Assembly: GCA_035048485.1 (NCBI GenBank)
Contig: CM068581.1
Location: 63,217,393-63,281,392 of the forward strand
DNA length: 64,000 nucleotides
Source of the DNA: Pteria penguin
Lineage: Eukaryota > Mollusca > Bivalvia > Pterioida > Pteriidae
Direction: 5' to 3'
Positions within the stretch are counted from its first letter, which is position 1; each line of letters opens with the position of its first letter. The notes under the pieces were generated by a model that had not been told where the DNA came from, did no database searches, and saw nothing but the letters and a program-made list of their open reading frames with translations. Positions 1 through 13,900 of this stretch are shown piece after piece. The position numbers and the translations under genes are program-made.

Positions 1-85
1 CCTGCCACACATCTGTCCAAGTCTTGGATCATACTTTGGTCATCTGACTTTATCTCAACAGAGGTCATAACATTGGTAACAGAAA
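1..85 (-). CDS. DMD: Dystrophin exon: hinge 3 (human exon 51 equivalent), cut by window edge
   Basis: Acceptor tttcctctttcag. The split codon gives V, then [20 protein letters not shown] and DLDRCVAG, reading off the end of the window. It is aligned by position with human hinge 3 (VTKETAISKLEMPSS). Low-complexity hinge sequence is poorly conserved, so the assignment rests on order, phase and the splice site. Confidence 0.85.
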
Positions 86-1940
86 CTGAAAGAGGAAATC
101 AAAGTTTTTTTTATAAATTTGTGAGTTTTGTAATATAGAGTTGTTTATTATTTGTGCAGGCATCTGATGTCACAACTATTGTGACGTCAGAGAATTCCTG
201 TGTAGAAACATCATTTTTTGTCCCTTCACTTTTGGTAGTCTTACGCTGGTTTCCATATATTTGGTTTACATTGCAATCACTCTATGTCAGATAACTCTGT
301 ATGTATAATAAAACAAAAACTCCTACTGAACAACTGCAATTAGCTGCCCCAGTCTCCATGCTATTGTTTGTAACAAGTCTGCAAATATACTAAATCAGTT
401 GCCAAAATTAAATTCTGATAAAGGGAGATTAGGTCTTTAACCTCTATCTGGGCCAGCAAACTTCAGTGAGTGGCATGTTTGGCTTATTACTTGATGTTAC
501 AGGTGACAACAGTGGCTCATGGGTGTCCCTGGTCCCAACTTTTGGATGAGACAATAAGAACCGAGTTCCCATCTCAAAGTAGACATGACAAGTAAAGGAT
601 TCCACACCATTTTGGTGGTTCTGGTGGATAGGTATAAACTTATATGCAATGCATGAGAAAGATGCCTTCAGTATGTAAAACAAGAACCTAACAAAATCAA
701 ACTTTGTTTCCATAAAATCTTTATATGTCATTACAAATTTCTAAATTTGATTCAACAGATTAACAAATGATATAAAGACACACATTTTCCATTTAACGAG
801 TAATTCTCGATGAGCAAAATTTTATAAAGTATGAAAATGCCAGAACTTAACAAACCTTGTGTTACAACCTCCTCCACTGGTTTATCTGGCACCGAGGGTG
901 TCTGTTCCAACAACTTTTTAACCAATAACCAATCAGAATTCAGAGTTTGAATTTGCTGCTGGATGGAATCAGGAACCACTACTTCCTGTTCAGCACAATC
1001 CTCCATCAATTGTCTGTACCCAGAATTCACTGCGTCTATGCTGCTCTGTTTTAGTTTGGCTTCTTCCCTTGCAGACTGCAATGTTAAATGGAAGAGGTAT
1101 GCACACATAAAGCATAAAATCTAATATTTATTTCGATGGATTGTTTAACTATATAGTTCAATAACTGACATTGTTAATTTCCATTCTGAATGTATGAAAT
1201 AAAAGTAGCTGAAAGCAAAGTAATTATTTTTTGGTAAAAAAATATAATGATGCCACGGTTATAAATACATAAGCACTTTACGTTTATATTTACCTAAAAA
1301 TGCAATACCATGTTAAACACCAAGTTTCAAGACCATTGAAATATTGGTTTTTTTTAATGATATTAATTTTCAAAATGATTTCCAAAATACAAAAAAATTT
1401 CCACATGCATTTTGAGATTTATTTAAGAGGGAACATCACTTAGATTGGTTATTTTACAAAGGAATCAAGTTTAAAAGCTTTTGATGAAAAAGTTATGTTT
1501 CTTTGTTATTTATTTTTTGATATAAGAGTTACCTTTCTTATTACAGGGATTCACTACCTTAAGGATAGGTAAATAATGAATACACTACATATTCTGTACT
1601 TATTTTGAAAACCACTGCCTGATAGTTTGGATACAAGCTCTATAACTCTTATCCATGTAAAAGGATCTACGTACCATCCACTCGTGGTGGGGGACATGCT
1701 GACTCTCCACAACTATCCGTGTGGCAGACAGCCAGGACTGAACTTCCTCAATCTCCAACTGGAAAGATCGCAGACGATGTAGACGCTCTGTTAGCGTGCA
1801 AATCTGTATCGGCACCTCACTGCTCACCTGTAAAGACATAATGGAAAATTCACTATACATATTTGAAGAATTCATGACTTGTAAATCAAGATAACAAACT
1901 CAAATATAACTACCTATCTATCTATCTATCTATCTATATA

Positions 1941-1995
<55 letters not shown>

Positions 1996-4900
1996 ATATA
2001 TATATATATATATATATATCTATCTATCTATATATCTATATATATATATATATTGAGTACATTATCCAAAAGAAATATTCATGATCTAGGCATAATTTTG
2101 ATCAAATAATTAATAAAACAAGCAAATTCAAGGAATTGTGGTCCCCGCTTCGGGGTTCTATCAGTAAGGGTGCAGTGACCTGTGACACATTGTAATGGTT
2201 GTGCATGTCTACAAACACACATGCCAAATATGAAGGCTCTACGTCGAACGGTTAAAAAGTTACATTGAAGTAGGTCAAATGTCAGGGTCAAGATTACATG
2301 ATCAAAACTTTTGGTACCAATGGAAAGGTATTGCAATTAGGGACACACATGCCAAATATGAAGGCCCTATGTCTTATGGTTAAAAAGTTACATTGAAGTA
2401 GGTCAAAGGTCACGGTCAAGGTCACATGATAAAAATTTTGGTACCAAAGGTAAGGTATTGCAGTAAGGGACACACATGCCAAATTTGAAGGCCCCATATC
2501 TTATGGTTAAAAAGTTATGACCAAGGTTAAAGTTTTTGTGACAGATGGACAGGTGGATGGACGGACAGGTAGACGACTGAGATTTAATTTCCCCAAGCTT
2601 TCGTGAAAAGCAAGGGGACGATTATTGTTTAAAGACATACAAGGTGGTGGCACCATCTATTGCACTGCGTAATAAATTTTTTCTTATGTAATGATCCACT
2701 TAAAACAATATGCAGTTTTCTTATATTAATGCTTATTGCGATATGGTAACATGTTACTTAAATGTGTTTTAAAATGAAAACTAAGTAAACCCATGCAACT
2801 TTAACCAAAATTCAAGCCTTGGACCTTCTGCACTTGAGCCACAGACTTTATCATTCAAAAATGCAGACAATCTTTACAAAAGAAATATTAATGAATATTG
2901 GAAATTCACCTTCGAAAATCGTTCGTTCAAGTTTTCCAAATCCTTTTTAATATTATCTTTATCTTGAGGAGAGAGTTCCATATCCAACTGCATTTTCTGA
3001 CCGTTCTTATTCAATGCCGACAGAACAGTTCTTTTAGCTCCAATTTCTTCCTCCCTATCCTAAAATGTATACATTTATGCAATAATCAGGATGAAGTATA
3101 AAATTATCAAACTCAAAGTTTTTGCTCGACAGATGACGTCCATAATAATCATTTTAAAAATGTTCGAAATATACTTTGCATGATAAAAAACTAAGTCTTG
3201 TCAACTTTGTGGGAATTAAATGTGTATACCATTATTAAACAACAATATGATTTTGGACCACTATACGATATGTGCAGTGATACAATAAGAACCTTTGAAA
3301 TTCACAAAATAAATTCTTATAACTGCATAACTAGAAATTTTGTCGAGAGGGTGTTCACATCCTATAAATTTTCTGAGAGGAGGTTCACCTATGTTTCTGT
3401 GTTAAATTACTAATTTTACAATGAAAATTAACAACACTCGTGATTTTTGCAAAATTTCAGGGAGGGTACAGACCCCTGGTCCACCCCCCTTGATCCCCAC
3501 ATGAATGACACACACAGATTATTTCACCCAATGGTAAATGTTTTGTGGAGGACAGCAGAGCACCATCAAAAACCTTTATTTCCGTCATGAGTATAAATTT
3601 ACATGTATGTGTAGAAGTGCATTCAAGCATTATACATGTATAACCAAAGTGACTTACTTTCATTTTCTCTAATACTTCATCTAAAGCTTCTTCCTGCATG
3701 GTCACAAAGCTAGATAGTATATTCTCTGTCTCGTCTATCCAGAAAAACAAGTCATCCATGTCCTCTGTAAACTCTGATGAAGTTTGTATGCTGGTAGCGT
3801 CAGACCTGCAGGACATACAATGTACGTCATTATCCATGATTTATACGTCGTTACAAAATGAGTGGTCAAAATAATAATATGTAATTGATACAAACAATAA
3901 ATATACTTCACACTGATCCATGAAGAATAGATCACTTTCTCTTTCATGTTACTTCTGCAAATATACAAACTGGCATCTGGCAAGAACTCTTTGATTGACT
4001 GAGTATTGTTTTACGTCACTCCACAATTATTTTACGTATACAGTGATGGCATCTGCCTGATGCATTGCATCGAAATTTATACCCTTGCAATGGACTCACC
4101 AAAAGCAGTGAGGGATCTTTTACGTGCCATGTCTACCGTGACAAGGGATCTTGGTTTTTACTGTCTCATCCAAGAGACGTAACACTGGTGAGGCCATGGC
4201 GGGAATCAAACTTGGGACCTTTCAGTCACAAGCCGAGCACCTCATCCACTGGGCCACACTGGCTTAAAAACTCTTTGAAAGAGATAATTATGACAGCTTT
4301 GGCTGTATAAGCAATCATTTCAAATCATTCTTTTAAAATATTCAACTTCATTCTTAATTTTTGGTTATGAAACAGAAAATGATAGGCAACTGAAATTCAA
4401 AGAAAAAGTTTTTAACTGTTTCATTGATGTAAAATAAAATAGAGACAATTTTAAACAGTTGTCTTGGCTCGTATTTTTTATTTCATTGAAAGCTTGGTTG
4501 ATTATTTTAAGATGTATACGTAAATTTATTAAATGAGAATGTAACTGGGGAATGATACAAAATCTATGGAACTGTCATACTATTTACTTAGGCCTACTCT
4601 ATTCAGCATCTTTTATGTATATATTTCTATCATGAAATGAATAGCTTATGTTGATAATTGAGCAGATCACTGGCCCCTGTAGGAGTGACTTAACACATGA
4701 TCAAAGTCACTACAAACCAAGAAATTCATCCAGATATATGGTGTGATTAAGCATTTTTTTATGTCAAAGTTATACACCATAAAGTAATTAGAATTGTATT
4801 TATACAATTTGTGAATTTTCCTAGAAGTTTTGGACTTACTGGTCTTTATTCTCCTCTACAGCTACACAAAGTGACTTCCATCTAGCATTTAGTTTGTCCA

Positions 4901-7900
4901 GTCTCAGTCTGAGTGGTCTGGCGTCTTCTTCTGAACATTCATGTATGATGTCATTCGCCGAGGCATTGACACTGTTTACCATACCCTGTTGGTCTTTTAT
5001 CTTGTTCTCAAGATCCTAGGATGAAAGAGGATCTCCAAAATAATATGATGACAGAGAATGATAATGCATAGAGGCTCTAACATAGCTGTACTGAAATTAT
5101 TTTAAGTATAACACAAAGCAAAGGATGTTGCAGTGTGTAGGCAAAGCAGAGTGTATCCTACTTGATGTTTTCATGTAGTTTTATGTCTCTTTCAACAGTT
5201 TTTCAGTTATACCACTACATGGAAGCAGGAGGTAACCTACCCCTTAAACATAGTGGTGCAATCTGGGAATCGAACCTGGATCGTATGTGTCACAAGCTAA
5301 TAACTTAACCACTATACTAAGCACGTCAGATCTAAATGCATATACATCCTATAACCATACAATCTATACATAACTTTCCATTTAAGAATGCTTATTAACC
5401 GGAACATGGTAATTTAAAACTTCTAAAATAATCTGTCAATTACATATTTCTTAAACATTGATTAATCACTAATGCCACATTAAGATTAGTGTTTATCACT
5501 TTTAATTCACGATGACTTTACTTTTCACGTAAATTCACCATATCACATCATGTGAAAATAAAGCCTCAGCTTCTCTATTTCTCCTCAGTATATATAAATT
5601 ATAGTGTCAAGAAAGTGATTTTCTCGAAAGTAACGTCACGCTAAAATGTGTTCAAAAGTTCTTCACCTATACAGTAACAGATAATGCCTTACCGGTAGTA
5701 TTGGAGGAAACCAAAGTATCAAAAAAAAACCGCAGTCTCCAGAGAAAATTGAAGTATCAAAAGAAAACTGAATAACCCTAAAAATATCTATCGACCTTTG
5801 GCAGATGCACTAAAACGTTTTCAATTTACCTCAACCAATCCGACACCAAAAAGTGGATGGAGGCCTACATAACTTTCAGTGAAAAAGTAGACTTGGTCAC
5901 AAGTCATTCAGGTCATCTAACTTTGATTTGAACTGAGGGATATAAATCAATAAAAAGAAATTGTTTTACAGCCATAGTGCTGCATCTTTGTGCCAGGTAA
6001 TACCTTATACATTGCTTCTGTCTGCTCAGAATGTAGTTGTTTCTCTGCAGACTCCAGCCACTTGGACATATCAGCCATGTCCATCTGTAGCTGTTTCCAC
6101 TGCTCTGAGGACTGATTCCATCGTCTGAAATAAAGAAATAAAGGTACAAGATTACCGTATCAGTGAAGTACTTCAGAACACTAGATACCAAATAGCAAAG
6201 GAACTCAAACATTATGTGAGAAAAGAAAATTGCATCAAAGATGCAAAATGCTGAGTTGCAAAACATTTTTATACACTTATCAAGGCCTTATGACCTTGAA
6301 CTTGGACCTTTTGATCCCGAAATCAATAGGGCACATCTATGACTCTTGGAGAGTATGTGTGTAAAAAGAATTTATCAGAGAAACAGTACACTTGGTAACA
6401 AGTCACTCCAGTCTACTTTAACTTGTACTGGGAATATAAAGACATCATTTTATAGCTATAGTGTTGCGATTTTGTTTCAGGTAATACTTTATACATTGCT
6501 TCCGTCTGCTCAGAATGAAGTTGTTTTTCAATGAAATACTTTAGGACAGAAGATACCAAATAGCATAAGAACTCAAACATCATGGGAGATCTAATGTATA
6601 AATTAAGCAAAGATCCTTGGTTTTTCCGGGTATACTCAAAGCAGAAATTTATTTGCTGTTTAAACCACAAAAGGGATTTTCAACTACATAATGATGATCA
6701 ATGTTGGTTGAAAAGGAAACCAAAATACTGGGAGAAAACAACCAACTTCAGAGGGTATGCTGGCTAACTTGTGGATTTGGATTTGAACCAAGGTTTGATG
6801 TTACCTTTGAACTGTGACAAATTCTTCATTGATTTGTCTCCAGTCAGCTCTTAGCTGCTCCAGTGTGACCCTTACTCTTCCGACCTCAACTCCACTGCAA
6901 TGTGGAAGTACATCTGGTCGCTGTCTTTCTACATCCTCCACACTTGGCTGTACCTTTGCCATTTTTTCCTTTACACTCTGTCGATGTAAATTGACAAGTG
7001 AATAAAAAGCAATCAGATTTTCACTAAAATGGGGAGTCATCCAACTGCAACTGCCTTTTGATATTTTATCAATGACTCAAGATAAATCTCAAAGAACAAT
7101 TTTTTTTCTTTCAAAAATAAAATACAAGTATGCTATTGTTTTAAGTCACACCACGATTGTTTACATTATGATGGTGGCTAGTGATCAGTGGTGCAAAAAA
7201 CCAATGGAAAGGCACCACAGGTATATAAACAGACTACCTATCCCCCAGCTCTGACTAGGATTCAAACCCGATCCTTACAGGGGCAAGATTCAACAGTGAA
7301 GTGTCTATTTTTTTCTTTATTTTTTGACACTTGCAAGTGTTTATTTACAAGATGCCATCTCTTTTGCAGTACCATTAGTTTTATTAGTAAAATATTCTCT
7401 TTTGAACTGCGGTCTTAGCAACCACCGAAGGCAAGATAGAATAGTGGTTACTTAAGACAGGTGGTCTCTAAATACAGGTTGATTTTGTATAGACAATTAG
7501 TGGTAAGGAAAAGAGACAGGTGGTTGTTTAAGACAGGTGACTGCTTAATACAGGTGGTGTTTAAAGCAAGTTCGACTGAAAGGTAAATTGTGGTATAAAA
7601 ATATCATTACTACTATAAATTCAAACATTACCTGAATGATCTCCCCTCTGCGTTCCATGTCCTCAAATTCTAGTCCGTAAAGTTCAGGGGACTGTAGAAG
7701 TCCTTGTATCCCAGCTAGTTCCTCCAGGAGCATCTGCAGGTCCATCAGGTAAGTATTAGGAGATCTCTCTCGCTCTGACCCTCTTGTTACCGTGACAATG
7801 GTTGTCCTTGTGATGGAGGAAGGTTCAATACGACCTTCATCTGAAAATTTGACAACCCTATTGCTGATCTGTTCCCACTGACGCTGCAGAGATTCCATGT

Positions 7901-10900
7901 CATGTTCAATGGCAGGACCTGCACCCTCTCTTGTGAGTTCCTTCCCCTGACGGGTAACAGATTCATACTTGGACTTTCGATGTTGCAACTCGTCTTCAAA
8001 AGCCTGTAAAGAAAGAAATATATGACATTTACACTTCTAACATCACAGAACAAAGACACTCACAATGCATTATGAGATTTCACTTGCAGTCATTGCTCCT
8101 TATCACATTAAATTTAACCTTGTTTCATGTGAGAGGCAGCTGTGAGCTCAAACCCTGTGCTGTTTACACTTGTAAAAAAGTTGATTGATTGATTGATTTT
8201 TGTTTTACGTCACACCACGAATATTTCACGTATATGATGACGGCATCTGCCTGATGCGGGGCATACAAATTTTGACCTTTGCAACGGACCCACCCGAAGC
8301 AGTGAGGGATCTTTAACGTGCCATGCATACCACGACATGGGGCCTCGGTTTTTACTGTCTCATCCGAAAGACAGGACACCAGCATTACCAGAGCGGGAAT
8401 CGAACCCCGGCCTCCCGATCAGGAGTCCGGCGCGATACCACTAGGCCACGCCGGCTTCACTCGTAAAAAAGAGGCCCTTTTAACCACACCAAAAAGCCTT
8501 ATTGTGCTCTGCAAATATCAAGGATGCCAATGACTTATGACAGGACTGTATGTCATTTTTAGAATATGTGACTGAAATATGGATCGCTGCAATATATTTT
8601 TTATATTTACTAAACATCAAGTCATACATGCAAGATATGAGACATTTAGTTGTGAGTGAGTTGTACATATGAGATAATAAGTTGTATGTATCAGATACTA
8701 CATATCAAGTCATACATATGAGATACTTGAATGAGATATTAAATGAGATCATCCTGTATGAAATATCATATAATATACATGTATGAGATACTAAGTCATA
8801 TGCACAAAATACTACATCATATGTACAAGATATATGTATGAGATACTAAATGAGACCTCATATGAGATCTACCTGTATGAAATGAGACTTCATATGAGAT
8901 CTACTTGTATGAAATGAGATTTCATATGAGATCTACCTGTATGAAATCAGATCTCATATGAGATCTACCTGTATGAAATGAGATTTCATATGGAATCTAC
9001 CTGTATTTAAGCTAATATGTGATACATGTATGAGACACTAGATACCAAGTTAAATGTACAAAATATGAGATATCAAGTCACACCTAAGTTATATTACTGA
9101 AAGATCTTAACATGTCATTAAATTGCATAGTTTACCTTCCGCATGAAAATGATATCAAAACTGTGTTACAGACCGACACGCAGATGTAAAACTGACGGAG
9201 TATTTAGCTAGCAGACCTTGTAGTAATTCATCTAAGTTAAGCAATATATGAAAACCATATCGTTCTTTTTCTATCTTTTACATTCCAAGATTAGGCAGCG
9301 CAATTCAATTAGCGTTTTGTAATTTTACACAGTGTACGTGTCCGATAATTTCAAGAAAATAAATCAATTTCAATAGTTTCCAGTAAATAAATCAAGATAG
9401 AATTTGGCAAAGAAATCTAGCATCAAGATAGAAGACGGAGTTTCAATTGCTCGTTTATCTGTATCATCAATAGGAACACTTTGTACTTGAGGAGGCATTC
9501 AAAGAAATGAAAGTAGAATCCGAAAGATCTCTTAAATGATATGTTCTAAACGGTGCCCTACACGACTCGAGATGTGGTAAATTCTGTTGCTATGTAAACA
9601 ATTTATTATGGAGATACAAAACTCCACTCTATGAATAGATGTTGACGAGTGTAGCATTCACTGCGTTCCAGAAATAGGAGCCATAAATCAGGGGCGAATC
9701 CAGAGAGTGGGGTTATCCAAATTAATACGACACCATTTGGCCGGGGCGGGGCACATATACGTAAGAAAGAAAGAAACTCTAGACTAGTTCATGTGTATGG
9801 ATAGCACAACCTCCCAGAATGAAATAAAATTATTATGTCACAAAAAGGCAACGACACACACACACATACACACAAAAAAATGTGGAAAAAAGGGAGAGCT
9901 TCACATCTTTATGTAAACATGAAACTATAATCTGAATGGAATCAATGGGAAGGTAAATGAGGAAAACTCTGTTCTAGAGAACTAATTCCCCAAAACGGAA
10001 AAAACCCACGAAAAAATGTTGAAAATATGATCAAAGAGATGTGGTTACAGAGCTAAATCTAAAATTTCAAAGGAATATATGGAAAGATAAATGAGAAAAA
10101 CACAAGAACGGACGGACGAAGTGATTCCAGTATACCTCCCTACTTCGTTGCTGCGGGGGGTATTAAGAAGATGATAATTTATTCTTATGATGGTATTGAT
10201 GTACGACAAATGCTAGTACGGTGGTATGAAGACAGGTGTTTCTTACTGCTCAAAGGTCAACCGTGCTACTCGTATCAGACAGACAGACAGAAAGACAAAT
10301 AGACTGACTCCAGACAAAGTGATACTTGTAAGAAGCTTTGCAACACAGAAAAGTTCTTAAAATTAATCACAAGACAAATTTTTGTTGATCACCCATATAT
10401 TGAACCTGGATCCGCCGTGTGACTTACACAGATGGGTAAACCAAAATCTAATATGTTAGTACTCCGCCTGTGATGTTTGCGGAGGTAAGTGCTTAACGGG
10501 GATTTGTTTTATTCCATTCTCAAGTCATGGATCACTAGCTCTGAAGATGAAGGCATGCCCCTGCCAACTCTTTAGCGAACGCGCTAACGGTAATGCTGGC
10601 TAATGAATGGCAAGCTGGTGAAATGCTTTACTAAATTAAAGAATTAACCCTTAAAATAAGTTGGCAAGGTGGCTGCATGACGTCTGCTAACATAAAAAAC
10701 GTCCAACGGTTTTATATAGCGGCGATGGATCGTTAAATATTTCAAAAACATCCTCATTTTCGTGTGTTAACTACGGCACAATTATGTAATAAGAATAAGC
10801 AAATTATATTCCAACCCATCCAACCTCTCTACTTACCAACATCCCGAGTATCTTTTGTAAACGAGATTTAAATCTTAGAAATCGATATGTATCAAAATGG

Positions 10901-13900
10901 AAAGGGTGTGTGTGTGTGCTGTAACTGATATAAATATGTCCACCACACGATCAAATCTTATTAACAGAGTGTGTGTTAATTGCTTAATGCGATATTAAGA
11001 TCGTTTCACTTTCATAGTGGCGGCACCCATATGGTGTATAATAGAGAGTTTGATTAATGGACACATCCTACGGCAAAGCAAATGAGCGATATTTTACATG
11101 ATAACGTGTACCGGGACACGAGACCTCGGTTTCTAAGGTGTCATCCGAGGATCAAACAGGGGATGCATAGGAAAAATGAACCAACTACGCTTTTTGTGAA
11201 AGAAAAACGAATCTACTTCAGCGCGGACAAATCTGTGTGTGAAGGTCACTGAGGTGAAGATTCAAGAGTGACCTCTATTAAGAAGTGGCCTTTACACACA
11301 GGTTTGTTTTCCAAGAAACCACAAAATATGGAAATTTACAAAGCGACCTTTAGCAGCAGGTGATCAGTTTATAAAGGAGACCGTTATGACAGGTACAATT
11401 GTATGATATCCTACCTCCCCCCACTCCCCCCTAGACTAACATTTCAAACATATGATAATAAACGATTACTGCAAATTATTTAACGACGAAGCACTCAGCT
11501 CCAAAAGATACATTATTAAATCACTAAAAATTATGCAGCCTCAGAAAAAAGGTTTTCGAACCCCCCCCCCTCTCTCTTCCCAAATGAGCAAAAGAGGCAG
11601 GTGCTCCACTCAAAATGACTGGCAAATACCATCTCAGCAAACTTCAAACCAAATGGGGAGGAGTTTAAGAGTTTGGAGGCAGATACCAGGATCAGCCGTT
11701 GTTCTTGTGAATAAAAAAGAAATACTATGTAAAAAGATATGATAATCAAATAGAGTAATGCCTACATTTCTGAGCATCCAAAGGCCAAGGGTGAAGGCCA
11801 CTCCCATGAACCCCAGCAGAACTAATGCCATAGTGATCACCACAAACGCCATAATGGATACCAAATTGTCGTCTGCCATGATGCTGTCAAGAAACTTATA
11901 TTCCAAGGTCAATTTCGTTCCTAAAAACGACACATCAACTTGCCATTATCTACAAAGGCATTCGAAAACTTTCTTTCTTCTCATTCTCCAATTCTCCCTT
12001 TTGTTTTTACTTAATTAGAAATCCATGCTGCCTATTGCTCAAAATAGAATCTCTGCATTCAAAACATATCACATAGCTTCATTACTCATTCTGGTCAAAC
12101 TTCTGTAACGTCAAATTCACAAAGACAAAATGACAGCAAAGTGGTCGTCTGCCACATCTTTATCTTGTTGCTATGATGTCGCAAACCAAGCCACAGTGTA
12201 ACAGTCTGTCTCGGTTGCCACATGCCAAATTATCTGTCAAGTTTAATTCTAGCTTTTGATGATGATGAATAAGAAATCCAAGTGGCACATGCACGGTATA
12301 GACGACTATCGTCGCATCGCCGAATCCATTGACGGCACCTTCCATGAGCAAGAGATTTTATTGCGTAATGAAAGCATGTACATTTCGCGTCTATCTTCTC
12401 TTTATTGCTCCGACGGGTATTTCGAGTTTTAGTTTTTGCTGCCTTCCTAAAATCAGATTCGCGCATAAAAAGTGATAATGCGCATTTGCAAAGGAATGTC
12501 TTCAGACATCAAAGATGCCGGAGTTCTTATGCCATAAATTCGCAGTGTTTTATGGAAGAATAAAGTCATTGCAGGTGTCATAATAAACTAACTCCATAAC
12601 GTAGATCATTTGGATTTTCCTCTTTTTTTGCATTGCTCAATCACTCATTAACATCAGTGTATTACTTCATCCCTCATTTATGTTTTACAGTGTCTTGTGT
12701 TTGATTTCCATCATTCATGTATCGACAGTTACCATGCATACAGAATTCTGTAAACCATATGTTACATTTTACTAAAAATTGTTTTCCCAAACGAATAATT
12801 ACGATATTGAATATTTCCAATTTTACATAATCCTAATATAGAGAAATTTGGAAAATCACATCCTCGTAAAGATTTTTCCCCTCAAACCTTCGAGTTATCG
12901 GAACGTTCAAATCTGAAAAGATCCAGTCATACAGTCGACAAATTTTCATACACTCACACACTTACGCTGAACATTATCTAAATGTTTAAATCCAAAACCA
13001 CAAAGATCCAATCATCAAATCATACACATTGACAGTATTTGTCTAAAACATTTCAATTCGTTTTTGTAAAACACACAATTTAAATCCACATAGAAACTAC
13101 TTTGTTTTTCATTCCGAAGAAAAAAATCAAAATCCTGAGTCCAAATCTTCTGGAAATAAACGATATAATCTTGAAACGATCACATGACAAATGAAGATAG
13201 CAGCAAATGCACAGATGTCAATTCAAACCGGCAGGTATTTCAGCTTCCAGCAGTTATTTCAATGACAGCAGATCGGATTCAATTCCATTTTATTTCTCTT
13301 ATTCTATATAATGGGCGAATATAACACGTGCATATCAGGATAGACCCGTGTTCGCATAGAATAAGATTGTACAATTCCGATGATTTCACTTTTCATTATC
13401 TAGATAATTATTTTCACAGGATAAAGAAGTGCCTGATTAGAGAGCAGTGGGTGTCCAAAAAACAGAAAAAATTTCCCTGAGCACAGACTAGATAACACCT
13501 CTGATACCTCGGCCACACGTCACCAGCGGGACAAAAACCTAATCCACTGGTGGCTTTCTGTTCGTAAAGTTCTCCACAAAATACAGTGTGTTGCAAATCT
13601 TACGCCATGCTGTAGCGCGAGCTCCATAGCTGATAACCATTCACACTGCTACCGTGTATCGGAGGAAGCAATGAGCCGACCTTTCCCCGAAAATGAATCA
13701 AGTTTAAACAACTTGATGTTCGTATGGAAATATTTGAACCAGAACTGTTTTAAAAGATAAATATGTCAAGGTTTCACATGTTTGTTTATTGTTTTAACGA
13801 CAACTACATGTAAATAGGAATAGTCAAAGTCCGGTAGTAGAAGACATACCCGGATTGCAGTGTATCACGTATACTGGAATGACCAGTATCCAGTCGTAAT

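Noticed and set aside
4065..4310. Plus-strand ORF shared with 28494-28733 (SSEGSFTCH motif)
   Set aside because: Both are translations of SINE family A in the reverse orientation, not a gene family.
13414..13596. Cysteine-containing minus-strand ORF (about 60 codons)
   Set aside because: It starts without ATG, has no signal peptide, and lies directly downstream of a candidate donor, so it would be intron.
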